A program made the position numbers and the translations under genes. The notes under the pieces were generated by a model. It made no database searches. It had not been told where the DNA came from and was given only the letters and a program-made list of their open reading frames with translations. This document shows, in pieces, positions 50,941 through 60,464 of a stretch of DNA of 64,000 bases. Origin of the DNA: Oscillospiraceae bacterium (GTDB lineage Bacteria; Bacillota; Clostridia; Oscillospirales; Acutalibacteraceae); the NCBI GenBank assembly GCA_003526845.1, contig DPVM01000002.1, positions 1 through 64,000 on the forward strand, read 5' to 3'. How positions within the stretch are numbered: position 1 is the stretch's first letter; each line of letters starts with the position of its first letter.

Positions 50941-52201
50941 TTTTAAGAAGTCCTTTATCTTTCATTTGTTGAGCGGCAAGCATTGCACAAATTTTTGCAC
51001 TGTGAAAATTCAGACCGCCCTGAATCCAAGCGTAAAACGGCTCTCTAATCGGAGCATCGGCAGAAAGCTCAATGCTTGAGCCTAATGTGAACGCACCTGC
51101 CGCCATAACCACCTTGCTGTCATAGCCGGGCATATCCCACGGTTCCGGTAAAAGATAGCTGTCAACAGGACTTCCGCTCTGTATTCCCTGACAAAAAGCG
51201 ACAAGGCTTTTCTCATTTTCAAGCCCGAGCGACTGAACAATATCACCGCGCTTTGAATGTGAATGAGGCGTTGTGTCATATCCGAAACTTTCAAACATAG
51301 ACGAAATGAACACTGCGCTTTTTAGTGCCTCGCCAACAGTGTGCGGAGCAAAAAACAAGCCCATATAGAGTTCTCTGTTCATTCCGACAGTCGCACCGAC
51401 CTCTTTGCCGAGACCCGGTGTTGTTAGACGGTATGCACATTTTTCAACAAGGTCATGTCTGCCTGCGATATATCCGCCGGTGCGTGCAATTCCGCCGCCT
51501 GCGTTTTTAATAAGCGAGCCTGCAATCAAATCAGCGCCAACATCGGTCGGCTCCTGCTTTTCCACAAATTCACCGTAACAGTTGTCGACCATTACTATTG
51601 TGTCCGGCGATTTTGATTTTACTGTGTCAATAATTTCTTTGATTTCCTCAACGGTGAGGCTCGGACGAAGCTCGTAGCCGCGCGAGCGTTGAATATAAAC
51701 CATTGTAATACTGTTATTAATGCGACTTGCGATTGCGTCAAGGTCCGGCTTTTCATTTTTGAGTGGAATTTCGTCATAATTAACGCCGAAATCTTTTAAA
51801 CTGCCCATTCCCTCGCCTGAAATGCCGATTACATTATGTATTGTGTCATACGGTGTTCCCGTAACGCAAAGCATATTGTCACCGGGACGCAGGACTCCGA
51901 AAAGCGCCGTTGCAAGGGTGTGTGTGCCGCAAGTGAAATTATGGCGAACAAGAGCATCCTCTGCGCCGAAAACCTGTGCCCATACCTTGTCGAGTGTTTC
52001 TCTGCCCATATCGCCGTAGCCGTAGCCTGTCGAAGAAACAAAATGCGCCTCGCTTATTCTGTTGTCAATAAACGCCTTTTGCACCTTATACTGATTATAT
52101 TCGACAACCTCCTCAATTGCTTTAAATTCATTATAGCAATCGTCTTGTGCTCTTTTTGCCGCATCCTCAATGTCATTATCTATTTTAAAAAAGGGTATCA
52201 T
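50930..52201 (-). CDS. Methionine gamma-lyase family PLP protein (YnbB-like)
   Basis: The 423-aa product is a fold-I PLP enzyme of the group annotated as aluminium-resistance or methionine gamma-lyase family. It has VRHNFTCGTHT near residue 84, the PLP-binding VDNCYGEFVE near 205 and the likely Schiff-base lysine in AGSLIKNAGGG near 234. Its real substrate is not established. The start overlaps the GNAT stop by 4 bp. It may not be an aluminium-resistance protein in this organism. Confidence 0.85.
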   Translation of the reverse strand: MIPFFKIDNDIEDAAKRAQDDCYNEFKAIEEVVEYNQYKVQKAFIDNRISEAHFVSSTGYGYGDMGRETLDKVWAQVFGAEDALVRHNFTCGTHTLATALFGVLRPGDNMLCVTGTPYDTIHNVIGISGEGMGSLKDFGVNYDEIPLKNEKPDLDAIASRINNSITMVYIQRSRGYELRPSLTVEEIKEIIDTVKSKSPDTIVMVDNCYGEFVEKQEPTDVGADLIAGSLIKNAGGGIARTGGYIAGRHDLVEKCAYRLTTPGLGKEVGATVGMNRELYMGLFFAPHTVGEALKSAVFISSMFESFGYDTTPHSHSKRGDIVQSLGLENEKSLVAFCQGIQSGSPVDSYLLPEPWDMPGYDSKVVMAAGAFTLGSSIELSADAPIREPFYAWIQGGLNFHSAKICAMLAAQQMKDKGLLKNGI

Positions 52202-52917
52202 TTATACATTCTCCATTTGCCGATATTTTTAAAGCCGAGCCTTGAATAAAAATTCTCATTTCTTCCCTGCTCGCGCATAATATAAACATTTTTGCTCACA
52301 TCACTGCATATATAGCTGACAAGCGCAGAGCCGTAGCCCATATTTCTGTATTCGGGCATAGTCTGCACTGCGGTCAAAACCGCATTATCTTGATAAATTG
52401 ATGACAAGATACCGCTTGCGATAATTGTCTCATTTGATTTAAGCGTATAGGCCTTTGCGGTCTTATGGCGCACCCTGTGGCTTATATCAACATACCACGC
52501 CTTAAAATCTTGACCCTCATAATCAATAAAGTTATATAAATCCATCAGTTTTGGATATTCATCAACAACAGCATCAGTAAATGAGGCGTCAAATTTTGAA
52601 GAGCAAACCATAACATCGCCCTCTTCAAATCTTGATGACAAAACAAGTCTTTCATCACAAAGCAGCGTTGAGTATCCGTTAACACACAAAAATCTGACTA
52701 TTTCCTCGTTGTCAAATCCGTCGTTCAGTGCCAATGTAAGATTATTGTCAAGGGACGAAATAACCGCCGTTATCTTTCCGTCGATAACCTGACGATAAAA
52801 TTTTGCAAAATTATATTTTGTGCCGTAGGATTTCAGCAGTGAAAAAATACGCACGCTGTATATATCATCAACATCCCACGATGACAAATCGGTTTCGTTT
52901 TCAATAATTTCAATCAT
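52198..52917 (-). CDS. GNAT-family N-acetyltransferase
   Basis: The 239-aa product has an N-terminal half without clear family and a C-terminal GNAT domain with acetyl-CoA signature MPEYRNMGYGSALVSYI near residue 188, followed by NFYSRLGFKNIG. The substrate is unknown. It overlaps the M42 peptidase gene upstream by 8 bp and the PLP-lyase gene downstream by 4 bp, so it is in the middle of a translationally linked chain. Confidence 0.85.
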   Translation of the reverse strand: MIEIIENETDLSSWDVDDIYSVRIFSLLKSYGTKYNFAKFYRQVIDGKITAVISSLDNNLTLALNDGFDNEEIVRFLCVNGYSTLLCDERLVLSSRFEEGDVMVCSSKFDASFTDAVVDEYPKLMDLYNFIDYEGQDFKAWYVDISHRVRHKTAKAYTLKSNETIIASGILSSIYQDNAVLTAVQTMPEYRNMGYGSALVSYICSDVSKNVYIMREQGRNENFYSRLGFKNIGKWRMYK

Positions 52918-53917
52918 ATAATTTAGGTAATAATTCCTTTAATAATTTATTTGTGCTGTCAATATCGCATTTTTTGACAACGCTTGCGCCCGAATGAATA
53001 TATCTTGTCGGGAGTGAAATTGCAATAACTCGGCTCCCGTAACCGCTTGTTTGAATCGCGCCGGCATCATTGCCGCCTGCAACAGCGGTTTTTGTTTGAA
53101 CGGGAATATTGCACTCATTTGCTGTTTTAAAGGCAAGCTTATAAAGTTCACGGTCATACACGGTGCGGTTATCCATAAACGATACAACGGGTCCGTTTCC
53201 GAGAACGCACACTCTATCGTCACCCAAAACGCCGTCCAAATCTGCGGCAGTTGTTGATTCAAGAACAACAGCAACATCTGCCATAACCTTGAACGAGGTG
53301 CATTTTGAGCCTCTCAAACCGACCTCCTCCTGAACATTAAAACAAAATACTGTGTCATATTCCAAGTCTGATTTTATCAAGTCAATCATAAGCATACAGC
53401 CGATTCTGTCGTCAAGAGCCTTTGCTTTGATAAAGCCGTTTCCAAACTCATAATAATCGCTGTTAAAATAAGCAAAATCGCCGAGTGAAACAAGCGCTTG
53501 CGCCTCTTGCTTTGAGGTTGCGCCTATATCAATAAGCATTTTGTCAAATCCGGGGCATTCCTTTCTTTCATCATCCGAAAGCAGATGAAAAGCCTTATCG
53601 GCGATTACACCGTTAACCATATTGTCGCCGACAAAAACCGTTCTGTCAAGGCAAACGCGGCTGTCAATTCCGCCCACTGTATCAAAGCGCAAATAACCGT
53701 CATCGGTGATTCCGGTTATAATGAAACCGACCTCGTCCATATGCGCATTTATGCTGACGATTTTATTAGGAACATTTTTGCCCTTTTTCCACGCGATAAT
53801 CGAGCCGAGGTTGTCCACCTCATATTCGCAATAATCCTTGATTTCATTGATAATATAATCTCTGACAGATTTTTCATCGCCCGATGTGCCGTTAAGCAGG
53901 CATAAATTTTTAAGCAT
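52910..53917 (-). CDS. M42 family metallopeptidase (copy 1)
   Basis: This is a cytosolic di-metal aminopeptidase of the M42 family, which forms large tetrahedral particles and trims peptides. The 336-aa product keeps the metal and catalytic residues: NAHMDEVGF, ALDDRIGC, VQEEVGLRG, VVLEST and YIHSGASV. The start at 53917 has GGGTGGG upstream and lies inside the end of copy 2 (8-bp overlap). A longer in-frame start is not supported. Confidence 0.92.
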   Translation of the reverse strand: MLKNLCLLNGTSGDEKSVRDYIINEIKDYCEYEVDNLGSIIAWKKGKNVPNKIVSINAHMDEVGFIITGITDDGYLRFDTVGGIDSRVCLDRTVFVGDNMVNGVIADKAFHLLSDDERKECPGFDKMLIDIGATSKQEAQALVSLGDFAYFNSDYYEFGNGFIKAKALDDRIGCMLMIDLIKSDLEYDTVFCFNVQEEVGLRGSKCTSFKVMADVAVVLESTTAADLDGVLGDDRVCVLGNGPVVSFMDNRTVYDRELYKLAFKTANECNIPVQTKTAVAGGNDAGAIQTSGYGSRVIAISLPTRYIHSGASVVKKCDIDSTNKLLKELLPKLYD

Positions 53918-54929
53918 TAATTTCACCCACCCTCTCTTTTGCATATGCGACAATGAGGCTTGCAGTATTTTCTACATCTGCTGTATCGACAACCTCAACA
54001 GGTGAATGCATATATTTTTCGGGAATTGAAATGAGAGCCGTTTTAATTCCTTTTTCATTGACTGTGATAACATCCGCATTAGTTCCGGTATGACCGCCGC
54101 CCATAACTTCAATTTGATACGGAATATTATATTTCTCGGCAGTGAGTTTAATATCGTTTGACATTTTGCTGTCTAAAATCGGAGATATACCGATCATAGG
54201 ACCTTTTCCGATTTCGCCGCAATCCGATTTTTTACACATCGGTGTGTATCCAAACGAAACATCAACGCTTATTGCCTCATCCGGATTAACACCGAATGAC
54301 GCTGCTTTTGCACCTCTGAGCCCAAGCTCCTCTTGAGATGAAAAGAGAATTGTAAATTTAGCATTGATTTTCTTAAGCTCATCAAGAGCAAGAATTATTG
54401 AAGTAACGCCGCTTCTGTCATCAAGAACAGATGAAGAAATTTGCGTGCCTGCAAGCTGTGTAAAATTGCGTTTGAATGTCACCCTGTCGCCTAAGGAAAT
54501 AACCTTTTTAGCCTCTTCTTTTGTCATTCCTATATCAATCGAAATCTCATCAAAAGACGGTACTTTTTTGCTGTCACCCTTTTTCTGCAAATGTGGAGGT
54601 AGGTTTGAAATAACACCCTTTATTTCCTCTTTACCCCAAACGGATACCTCACTTGCAAGAAGCATACGACAATCAATTCCGCCGCACTTATCCACTTTAA
54701 TAAAACCGTCGTCTGTAATTGATTTTACAATCATCCCGATTTCATCAAGATGTGCGTCAAGTAAAAAATGAAAACCTTGTCCAAATTCACATTTAACATT
54801 GTTGAGAGAATCGACCGTAACATCGCCGTAATCGGACAAGATATCACGCAAAACGGAGCAAACACTGTTTTCAGCTCCGCTTACGCCGACGGCAGAGGTC
54901 AGTTTTTTTAAAAGTTGAACTGTATTCAT
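53910..54929 (-). CDS. M42 family metallopeptidase (copy 2)
   Basis: A second 339-aa M42 paralogue beside copy 1. Its metal and catalytic residues are in LDAHLDEIGM, VLDDRSGV, SQEELGLRG, ISVDVSFG and YMHSPVEVV. The fourth metal ligand differs from copy 1 (Asp rather than Glu), which suggests different specificity. The ATG at 54929 follows GGAGG; upstream frame is not used. It lies 10 nt after murD. Confidence 0.92.
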   Translation of the reverse strand: MNTVQLLKKLTSAVGVSGAENSVCSVLRDILSDYGDVTVDSLNNVKCEFGQGFHFLLDAHLDEIGMIVKSITDDGFIKVDKCGGIDCRMLLASEVSVWGKEEIKGVISNLPPHLQKKGDSKKVPSFDEISIDIGMTKEEAKKVISLGDRVTFKRNFTQLAGTQISSSVLDDRSGVTSIILALDELKKINAKFTILFSSQEELGLRGAKAASFGVNPDEAISVDVSFGYTPMCKKSDCGEIGKGPMIGISPILDSKMSNDIKLTAEKYNIPYQIEVMGGGHTGTNADVITVNEKGIKTALISIPEKYMHSPVEVVDTADVENTASLIVAYAKERVGEINA

Positions 54930-54939
54930 AAATCCTCCG

Positions 54940-56364
54940 TTAAAACTCGTTAACCAATCTTTTAAACTCGCGTCCTCTGTATTCAAATGTTTTGAACTGG
55001 TCAAACGCAGGACAAGCCGGGGAAAGAGAAACTATATCACCCTTTTGAGCCTTTGATTTTGCAATTTCAAGAGCATTTTGCATAGTGTCTGTCTTTATAA
55101 TTTCAATGTCACTGTCATTATAATCGGGATTTTGAGTAATTGTTTTATAAATCTTATCGGCTGTTGCACCGTTTAGAACAAGAAGTTTAACATATTTGAG
55201 AATATACGGCACCATTTCGCTCATATCGTTGCCCTTGTCGCTGCCGCCCATAATAACAATGATTTTTGTGTTAAACGCTTTAAGACCGCTTATAACTCGG
55301 CTCGGTGATGTTGCAATTGAGTCATTATAATATTTTACGCCGTCAAATTCGCGCACGAACTCGATTCTGTGCTCAACACCGCCAAATGTTTGAGCAATAT
55401 TTTTAATTATATCTACCGAAACATACCCCCAAACTGCCGTGATTGCGGTGCAATAATTTTCGATATTATGGTCGCCGGGGATTCTTATGTCGCTTTTGTT
55501 CATAACAAGCGTGCGCTTGCCGTTGTCTGCAAAATAAATATCGCCGGTAGACGGCTCCATATATGCGCCGTTAGGAACCGGATGTTTTATGCTGAATTGG
55601 TAATATTTGCCACGCACATCGCAACGCATATTGTGATAAACTCTGTTTCCGATTGTATAATCGCAATCGGCATTCAAAATTGTGCGTTGAGTCGGCTTTT
55701 GATAAATCAAAATATTTCTTTTTGCGTCAACATATTCATCGAGATTGACATGGTGATCCTGATGCGTACACTCAATATTTGTTACAACTGCTACATCAGG
55801 TTTGCCGACAATATTGCCCATTGTAAGCAATTGAAACGAGCTTAACTCAACAACGGCAATATCTTCTTCTGTAATAGTATCGAGAGCAGGCATTAAAGCC
55901 TTGCCGATGTTGCCTCCGATATAAAGATTGTTGCCGGCCGCCTCAAGCATTTTCGCAATAAGTGTTGTTGTGGTTGTCTTTCCGTTAGAGCCGGTAACGG
56001 CAAAAATCTTGCATGGACAGTATTTGAAGAAAACTTCCATCTCTGTAGTAACAATCTGTCCTCTTTCAATGCACTCGCCTATCCACGGATTTTGAAAAGG
56101 CAAAATGCCGTGAGAGCGAAAGACAATATCCATCTGCGGCAAAATATCAAGATAATTGTCGCCGAGCGAAAACTTAACTCCGAATTTTTCAAGTCTGTCG
56201 CAAGTTTCCTTTCCGATATAATCTCTGTCGCGCCTGTCACAGGCATAAACGTCAACACCTTTTTTAGCCAAAAACTCGGCACAAGGTGTGTTTGCAACGC
56301 CCATTCCGACAAAAGCAACCTTTTTGTCTTTTAAAGTTTCAACATAAATATCTGCAATGCTCAT
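54940..56364 (-). CDS. murD: UDP-N-acetylmuramoyl-L-alanine--D-glutamate ligase
   Basis: MurD adds D-Glu to UDP-MurNAc-L-Ala in the cytoplasmic stage of peptidoglycan synthesis. The 474-aa product has AFVGMGVANT at the N-terminal nucleotide-binding fold, the ATP loop TGSNGKTTTTT near residue 124, the middle-domain ECTHQDHH and HRIEFVREFDGVKYYNDSIAT. It is not in a mur/fts cluster here but between a membrane protein gene and the M42 genes. Confidence 0.95.
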   Translation of the reverse strand: MSIADIYVETLKDKKVAFVGMGVANTPCAEFLAKKGVDVYACDRRDRDYIGKETCDRLEKFGVKFSLGDNYLDILPQMDIVFRSHGILPFQNPWIGECIERGQIVTTEMEVFFKYCPCKIFAVTGSNGKTTTTTLIAKMLEAAGNNLYIGGNIGKALMPALDTITEEDIAVVELSSFQLLTMGNIVGKPDVAVVTNIECTHQDHHVNLDEYVDAKRNILIYQKPTQRTILNADCDYTIGNRVYHNMRCDVRGKYYQFSIKHPVPNGAYMEPSTGDIYFADNGKRTLVMNKSDIRIPGDHNIENYCTAITAVWGYVSVDIIKNIAQTFGGVEHRIEFVREFDGVKYYNDSIATSPSRVISGLKAFNTKIIVIMGGSDKGNDMSEMVPYILKYVKLLVLNGATADKIYKTITQNPDYNDSDIEIIKTDTMQNALEIAKSKAQKGDIVSLSPACPAFDQFKTFEYRGREFKRLVNEF

Positions 56365-56385
56365 AACAATACCTCGCTAATATAA

Positions 56386-57222
56386 CTAATGCGCAAAAAA
56401 TGCGCCGTTTTTAAAATCTTTAAGATTAAATTCTTTCATATGTTCCTCAAGGTCATCCTGAAACTGCATTCTCTCGGTACCTTTAAATTCGTCTTTAATC
56501 GGCACCTCGCAATTCATAGCGTAATTTGCAATCATTTGCTGACATTTTGTCGGCTGATTTCCGAGGAAATACACTCTTGATGTGCTAAGCTCGACTATTG
56601 CAATAGCAAACTTGATTTGCTCCTTTTTACCGAGAGGCGTAATCATTTTTGAAACAGAGATTGCGCCCTCATCTGCCTTGTCGCAGACGAACATAAGTAC
56701 GCCGTCTCCTTTTCGGCTGATGTTGACTGCGGTCACATCATAAATTGCAGAGTCAAAATACGCCACAATATCGCTTTTTTCAAGTTCGTCAATATTTATT
56801 ATATAAAAATACTCTTTCTTTTTCCTTGCAACGCAGTCAAATTCAAAATCGTCGATTGTTTCATTAAACGAAAGTGAAAATCCGTGTTCCTTTAAATCGT
56901 CTTCGACGGCTTTTGAATATTCTTCTGCCGTCTTTTCGGTGCGTGATGTGTAATAATAGCCGGTGTCGGAAAGCTCGTTTTCAACACTTTCAAGAAATTT
57001 GTCGCACTTTGAATAAGTGTTTGTGTATTGAAAAAGCACAACCATACAGGCAAGCACAAAGCCGTACATAATATAAAGTACAACCATAGTAACACCTGTG
57101 CCGACTGCGGCTGTCAATGTAGGCTGAATAAAATAATAAATCAGAATATACGCAATTGTGATTGTCAGCAATATATTCATAATTTTTTTCATCTTTTTTT
57201 GTTTTTTTCTGAATTCTCTCAT
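56386..57222 (-). CDS. Membrane protein of unknown function
   Basis: The 278-aa product begins with a basic tail (MREFRKKQKKMKK), has two membrane helices (about 14-32 and 38-66), and a soluble domain of about 210 residues with no family I can recognise. The soluble part is predicted to be cytoplasmic by the positive-inside rule. It lies 6 nt after ligA and 21 nt before murD, so it is co-transcribed with both. AAGTGAG precedes the ATG. No catalytic motif seen. Confidence 0.8.
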   Translation of the reverse strand: MREFRKKQKKMKKIMNILLTITIAYILIYYFIQPTLTAAVGTGVTMVVLYIMYGFVLACMVVLFQYTNTYSKCDKFLESVENELSDTGYYYTSRTEKTAEEYSKAVEDDLKEHGFSLSFNETIDDFEFDCVARKKKEYFYIINIDELEKSDIVAYFDSAIYDVTAVNISRKGDGVLMFVCDKADEGAISVSKMITPLGKKEQIKFAIAIVELSTSRVYFLGNQPTKCQQMIANYAMNCEVPIKDEFKGTERMQFQDDLEEHMKEFNLKDFKNGAFFAH

Positions 57223-57228
57223 ATTTTC

Positions 57229-59199
57229 TCACTTTATCATTTTGTTAAATTCGTTTTCATCGATTACAGGAATACCAAGGGAGTTTGCCTTATCAAGCTT
57301 TGAGCCTGAAGATTCGCCGGATAAAACATAATTTGTCTTTTTGCTGACGCTTGATGATGTTTTGCCGCCGAAGCTTTCGATAATCTTTGACGCCTCGCTG
57401 CGCTTATATGTCGGTAAAGTTCCTGTCAGAACAAAAGTCATACCTTCAAAGCGATTATCCTTAATAACGGTTTTAGACTCTGTATTAACGCCTGCCGCCT
57501 TTAATTCGGCAACAAGTTCCTTTGCGCTCTCGTTGCGGAAGAAATCATAAACGCTTTCAGCCATAATTTGACCGAAGCCGTCAATTTCAAGAATTGCGTC
57601 AACCGTTGCAAACATAATATTGTCGATGTTCTTGAAATGGTCCGCCAAAAGTTTTGCCGCCTTTGAGCCGATATGCCGAATACCGAGAGCAAAAATGAGT
57701 TTACTCAAATCATTTTCCTTGCTTTTTTCAACAGAAGAAATAATGTTTCCCGCGCTCGTATCCTTAAAACCGTCGAGAGCGGCAATTTTATCTTTATCGA
57801 GATTATAAATATCAATCGTTTTTGTAATGATTTTTTCGTTGACAAATGTTTCGATAATCGCAGGACCGAGTCCCTCTATATCCATTGCATCTCTCGAGCA
57901 GAAATGAATTAAATTTCTCAAAAGTTGTGCGGGACATTCGGGATTAATGCATCTTATCGCCGCCTCATCGTCCTCACGAACAACTTTTTCACCGCAACTC
58001 GGGCAAACAGTCGGATAAACAAAATTGCCGTCGCTGTGTTTTTCGTTACAGCACAAAACCTCGGGAATAATATCCCCTGCCTTACGGACAGTAACCGTAT
58101 CGCCGATATTAATACCTTTTTCGTTAATAAAATCTTGGTTATGCAATGTGGCACGCGAAACAGTAGTGCCTGCCAAATGAACAGGGTCAAACACTGCAGT
58201 CGGGGTCAAAACGCCCGTTCTGCCGACGGCGATTTCAATATCCTGAATAACGGTTTGCTTTTCCTCGGGAGGATATTTAAAGGCAACCGCCCATTTGGGG
58301 AACTTCGCGGTTGAGCCAAGCTCTTCCCTTTCGGCAAAATCGTCAACCTTAATTACCGCGCCGTCAATATCATATTCAAGGTCGCCGCGCATTTCCCCGA
58401 TTTGCTCAACCTTTTCAAAAGCAGACGCTATATTGTCAACCTTTTCGTAAAAAGGAATGGTGTTGAATCCAAGCTCTTTCAAAAAATCAAGGCTTTGCTT
58501 ATGTGATGTTAAAGTCGCGCCCTCGATTTGTTGAATATTGAAAACAAAAATATCAAGTCCGCGTGTTGCCGTAACACTGCTATCCTTTTGGCGAAGACTG
58601 CCTGCGGCGGCATTTCGCGGATTTTTAAACGGTTTTTCGCCGTTTAGCATTTGTCGGTCGACAACTCTTTCAAAACTTTTTTTCGGCATATAAACCTCGC
58701 CGCGCACTTCAATATACGGCAAAGGCTTATTAAGTTTGAGAGGAATGTTGTGAATTGTTTTCAGATTTCCCGAAACATCTTCACCGACATTGCCGTCACC
58801 ACGGGTGGAGCCGCGTGAAAACACGCCGTTAACATATTCGAGGCTGACGGATAAGCCGTCAATCTTCGGCTCAACAACATATTTTACATTTGAAACAACA
58901 TCATTGACTCTGTTTGCAAAATCAAAAATTTCCTCTTTTGAAAAAGCATCCTGCAACGATTCCATACGCACGGTATGCTCAACCGGAGCAAACGAATTAT
59001 CAGCCTTGCCGCCGACGCGCTTTGTGGGAGAATCGGGAGTATCATACTGCGGATACTCCTCCTCGAGTTTTTTCAAATCGCGCATCATCATATCGTACTC
59101 GTAATCCTCGATTTCGGGCGAATCGAGATTATAATATCTGTCCGAATGATAGCGCAGCGTTGCTCTTAAATCTTCAATTTTTTTCTGTATTTCGTCCAT
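57229..59199 (-). CDS. ligA: NAD-dependent DNA ligase
   Basis: LigA seals nicks in DNA replication and repair. The 656-aa product has the adenylation lysine in VEPKIDGLSVSLEY near residue 113, the OB-fold, the four-Cys zinc finger (CPSC near 399, with CINPEC), helix-hairpin-helix repeats and a C-terminal BRCT domain (about 580-655: FEGMTFVLTGTLPTYKR). All parts of a full-length LigA are present. It heads the long operon that ends with addA and has its own promoter. Confidence 0.97.
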   Translation of the reverse strand: MDEIQKKIEDLRATLRYHSDRYYNLDSPEIEDYEYDMMMRDLKKLEEEYPQYDTPDSPTKRVGGKADNSFAPVEHTVRMESLQDAFSKEEIFDFANRVNDVVSNVKYVVEPKIDGLSVSLEYVNGVFSRGSTRGDGNVGEDVSGNLKTIHNIPLKLNKPLPYIEVRGEVYMPKKSFERVVDRQMLNGEKPFKNPRNAAAGSLRQKDSSVTATRGLDIFVFNIQQIEGATLTSHKQSLDFLKELGFNTIPFYEKVDNIASAFEKVEQIGEMRGDLEYDIDGAVIKVDDFAEREELGSTAKFPKWAVAFKYPPEEKQTVIQDIEIAVGRTGVLTPTAVFDPVHLAGTTVSRATLHNQDFINEKGINIGDTVTVRKAGDIIPEVLCCNEKHSDGNFVYPTVCPSCGEKVVREDDEAAIRCINPECPAQLLRNLIHFCSRDAMDIEGLGPAIIETFVNEKIITKTIDIYNLDKDKIAALDGFKDTSAGNIISSVEKSKENDLSKLIFALGIRHIGSKAAKLLADHFKNIDNIMFATVDAILEIDGFGQIMAESVYDFFRNESAKELVAELKAAGVNTESKTVIKDNRFEGMTFVLTGTLPTYKRSEASKIIESFGGKTSSSVSKKTNYVLSGESSGSKLDKANSLGIPVIDENEFNKMIK

Positions 59200-59226
59200 A
59201 TAATCACCATAAAATTAAATATAATT

Positions 59227-59255
59227 ATTATAACATCATAGTGCAACATTATCAA
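59227..59255 (-). promoter_or_regulatory. SigA promoter of the ligA-to-addA operon
   Basis: TTGATA (59250-59255) and TATAAT (59227-59232) are 17 bp apart on the minus strand, about 25 nt before the ligA ATG. Confidence 0.75.
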
Positions 59256-59271
59256 TAAAAATGAACATAAA

Positions 59272-59303
59272 AAATACCGTTTCACTTGAATAAAACGGTA
59301 TTT
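59272..59303 (-). terminator. Terminator after the 350-aa membrane protein gene
   Basis: AAATACCGTTT pairs with AAACGGTATTT around a 10-nt loop; the minus strand continues TTTTTATG. Confidence 0.8.
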
Positions 59304-59309
59304 GAAGCA

Positions 59310-60362
59310 CTATTTGGTTTTGGTTTTAAAATTGTCTGTATTTTGGTCGTAATCCATAGCTGTCAAAAGCTCATAGATTTTGCCTTTTGAATCCTCTTTT
59401 GACTGTGCAATAACAACAGTATTTGACACACGGACTATCTCGGAATAATAATCGTTTTCCAAATGATAAGTCTTGCTTGTGTAGTTGTTATAAAAAGATT
59501 CGCCGATAACGGTATTGTATATATGTCTGTCCCAAAGCTGCTTGTGAAGTGAGGCAAACAATGATTTTGCACTTTCTGTTGAATCCATTTCAAGAAAAGT
59601 AAATTCAATAAACGGATCATTACTCGTGCACTCCATACTTTGCTTTATTGATGTATTTTGCAAGCGCATTGCTTCCGTATTGTCAATCGCTTCGTAACCG
59701 TAGGTTTCCATAACCTCTGCCGCTTGCTCAGCGGTGTAAGGCGTTTTGTTTTCGCCGTAGAGAATCATATGTGTAAACATAGCCACAAAAAATACAATAA
59801 CGAATACAACTGTAAATATAGGACCTGCTTTGCTGTAAATAAAGAATCTTTCAAACAGGCTTGCATTTTTCGGTATATCCGACTTTTTAATGCTGTATTC
59901 CTCATTAATATGTTGTTCATAATCGTAAACATCATTGCCCTTTAGTCTTTCGACCAAATAATCGGCAAAATCATATTTTGCAGGCGGTATAAGAAGCTTG
60001 CCTTTCCTGCCGTCTTTTGTGACATAATTAAAATAGCAACCTGCCGTTCCTTTTGCGTTTTTCTTTTGGTTAATCCACGCATCATCAACCTCATAATCGT
60101 TTATGATAACATCTTTGAACGGCGATTTTGTATGAATAAAATAATCATCGTAAATACAGATTTTATTAAACAAAGTTCTGTAAAGGCTTATAAGGAACAA
60201 AACAGTAACGAATCCGCCAAAAACGGCAAAAGGGATAAAAACGGCAGTACCCTGCCTATACATAAAATAAGCCGCTGTATCAAACAATAATGCAACAATT
60301 GCGACTATGATATTATCCTTTATCCCAAATGAAATAATATATTTGCATTTTATGTCTTTCAT
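59310..60362 (-). CDS. Membrane protein of unknown function
   Basis: The 350-aa product has two N-terminal membrane helices (about 13-34 and 38-60), a soluble stretch with a YcxB/PH-like beta pattern (about 63-150: CIYDDYFIHTKSPFKDVI), a third helix (about 177-202) and a C-terminal domain of about 150 residues. I do not recognise a family for the C-terminal domain. AAGGGG precedes the ATG. It has its own promoter and terminator. A membrane-associated protein that is not clearly an enzyme or transporter. Confidence 0.78.
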   Translation of the reverse strand: MKDIKCKYIISFGIKDNIIVAIVALLFDTAAYFMYRQGTAVFIPFAVFGGFVTVLFLISLYRTLFNKICIYDDYFIHTKSPFKDVIINDYEVDDAWINQKKNAKGTAGCYFNYVTKDGRKGKLLIPPAKYDFADYLVERLKGNDVYDYEQHINEEYSIKKSDIPKNASLFERFFIYSKAGPIFTVVFVIVFFVAMFTHMILYGENKTPYTAEQAAEVMETYGYEAIDNTEAMRLQNTSIKQSMECTSNDPFIEFTFLEMDSTESAKSLFASLHKQLWDRHIYNTVIGESFYNNYTSKTYHLENDYYSEIVRVSNTVVIAQSKEDSKGKIYELLTAMDYDQNTDNFKTKTK

Positions 60363-60391
60363 ATAATTCCCCTTACTGATTTTATAATTTG

Positions 60392-60420
60392 ATTATAACA
60401 CATAACATCACAACAGACAA
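60392..60420 (-). promoter_or_regulatory. SigA promoter of the 350-aa membrane protein gene
   Basis: TTGTCT (60415-60420) and TATAAT (60392-60397), 17 bp apart on the minus strand, about 30 nt upstream of the ATG. Confidence 0.65.
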
Positions 60421-60430
60421 TATAAAAAGA

Positions 60431-60454
60431 AACTGCCGGCGCAATCCGACAGTT
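60431..60454 (-). terminator. Terminator after the beta-propeller gene
   Basis: AACTGTCGG pairs with CCGGCAGTT on the minus strand, with one T-G pair and a 6-nt loop, followed by TCTTTTTATATTG. It closes the ECF operon. Confidence 0.82.
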
Positions 60455-60464
60455 CTTTTTACTC

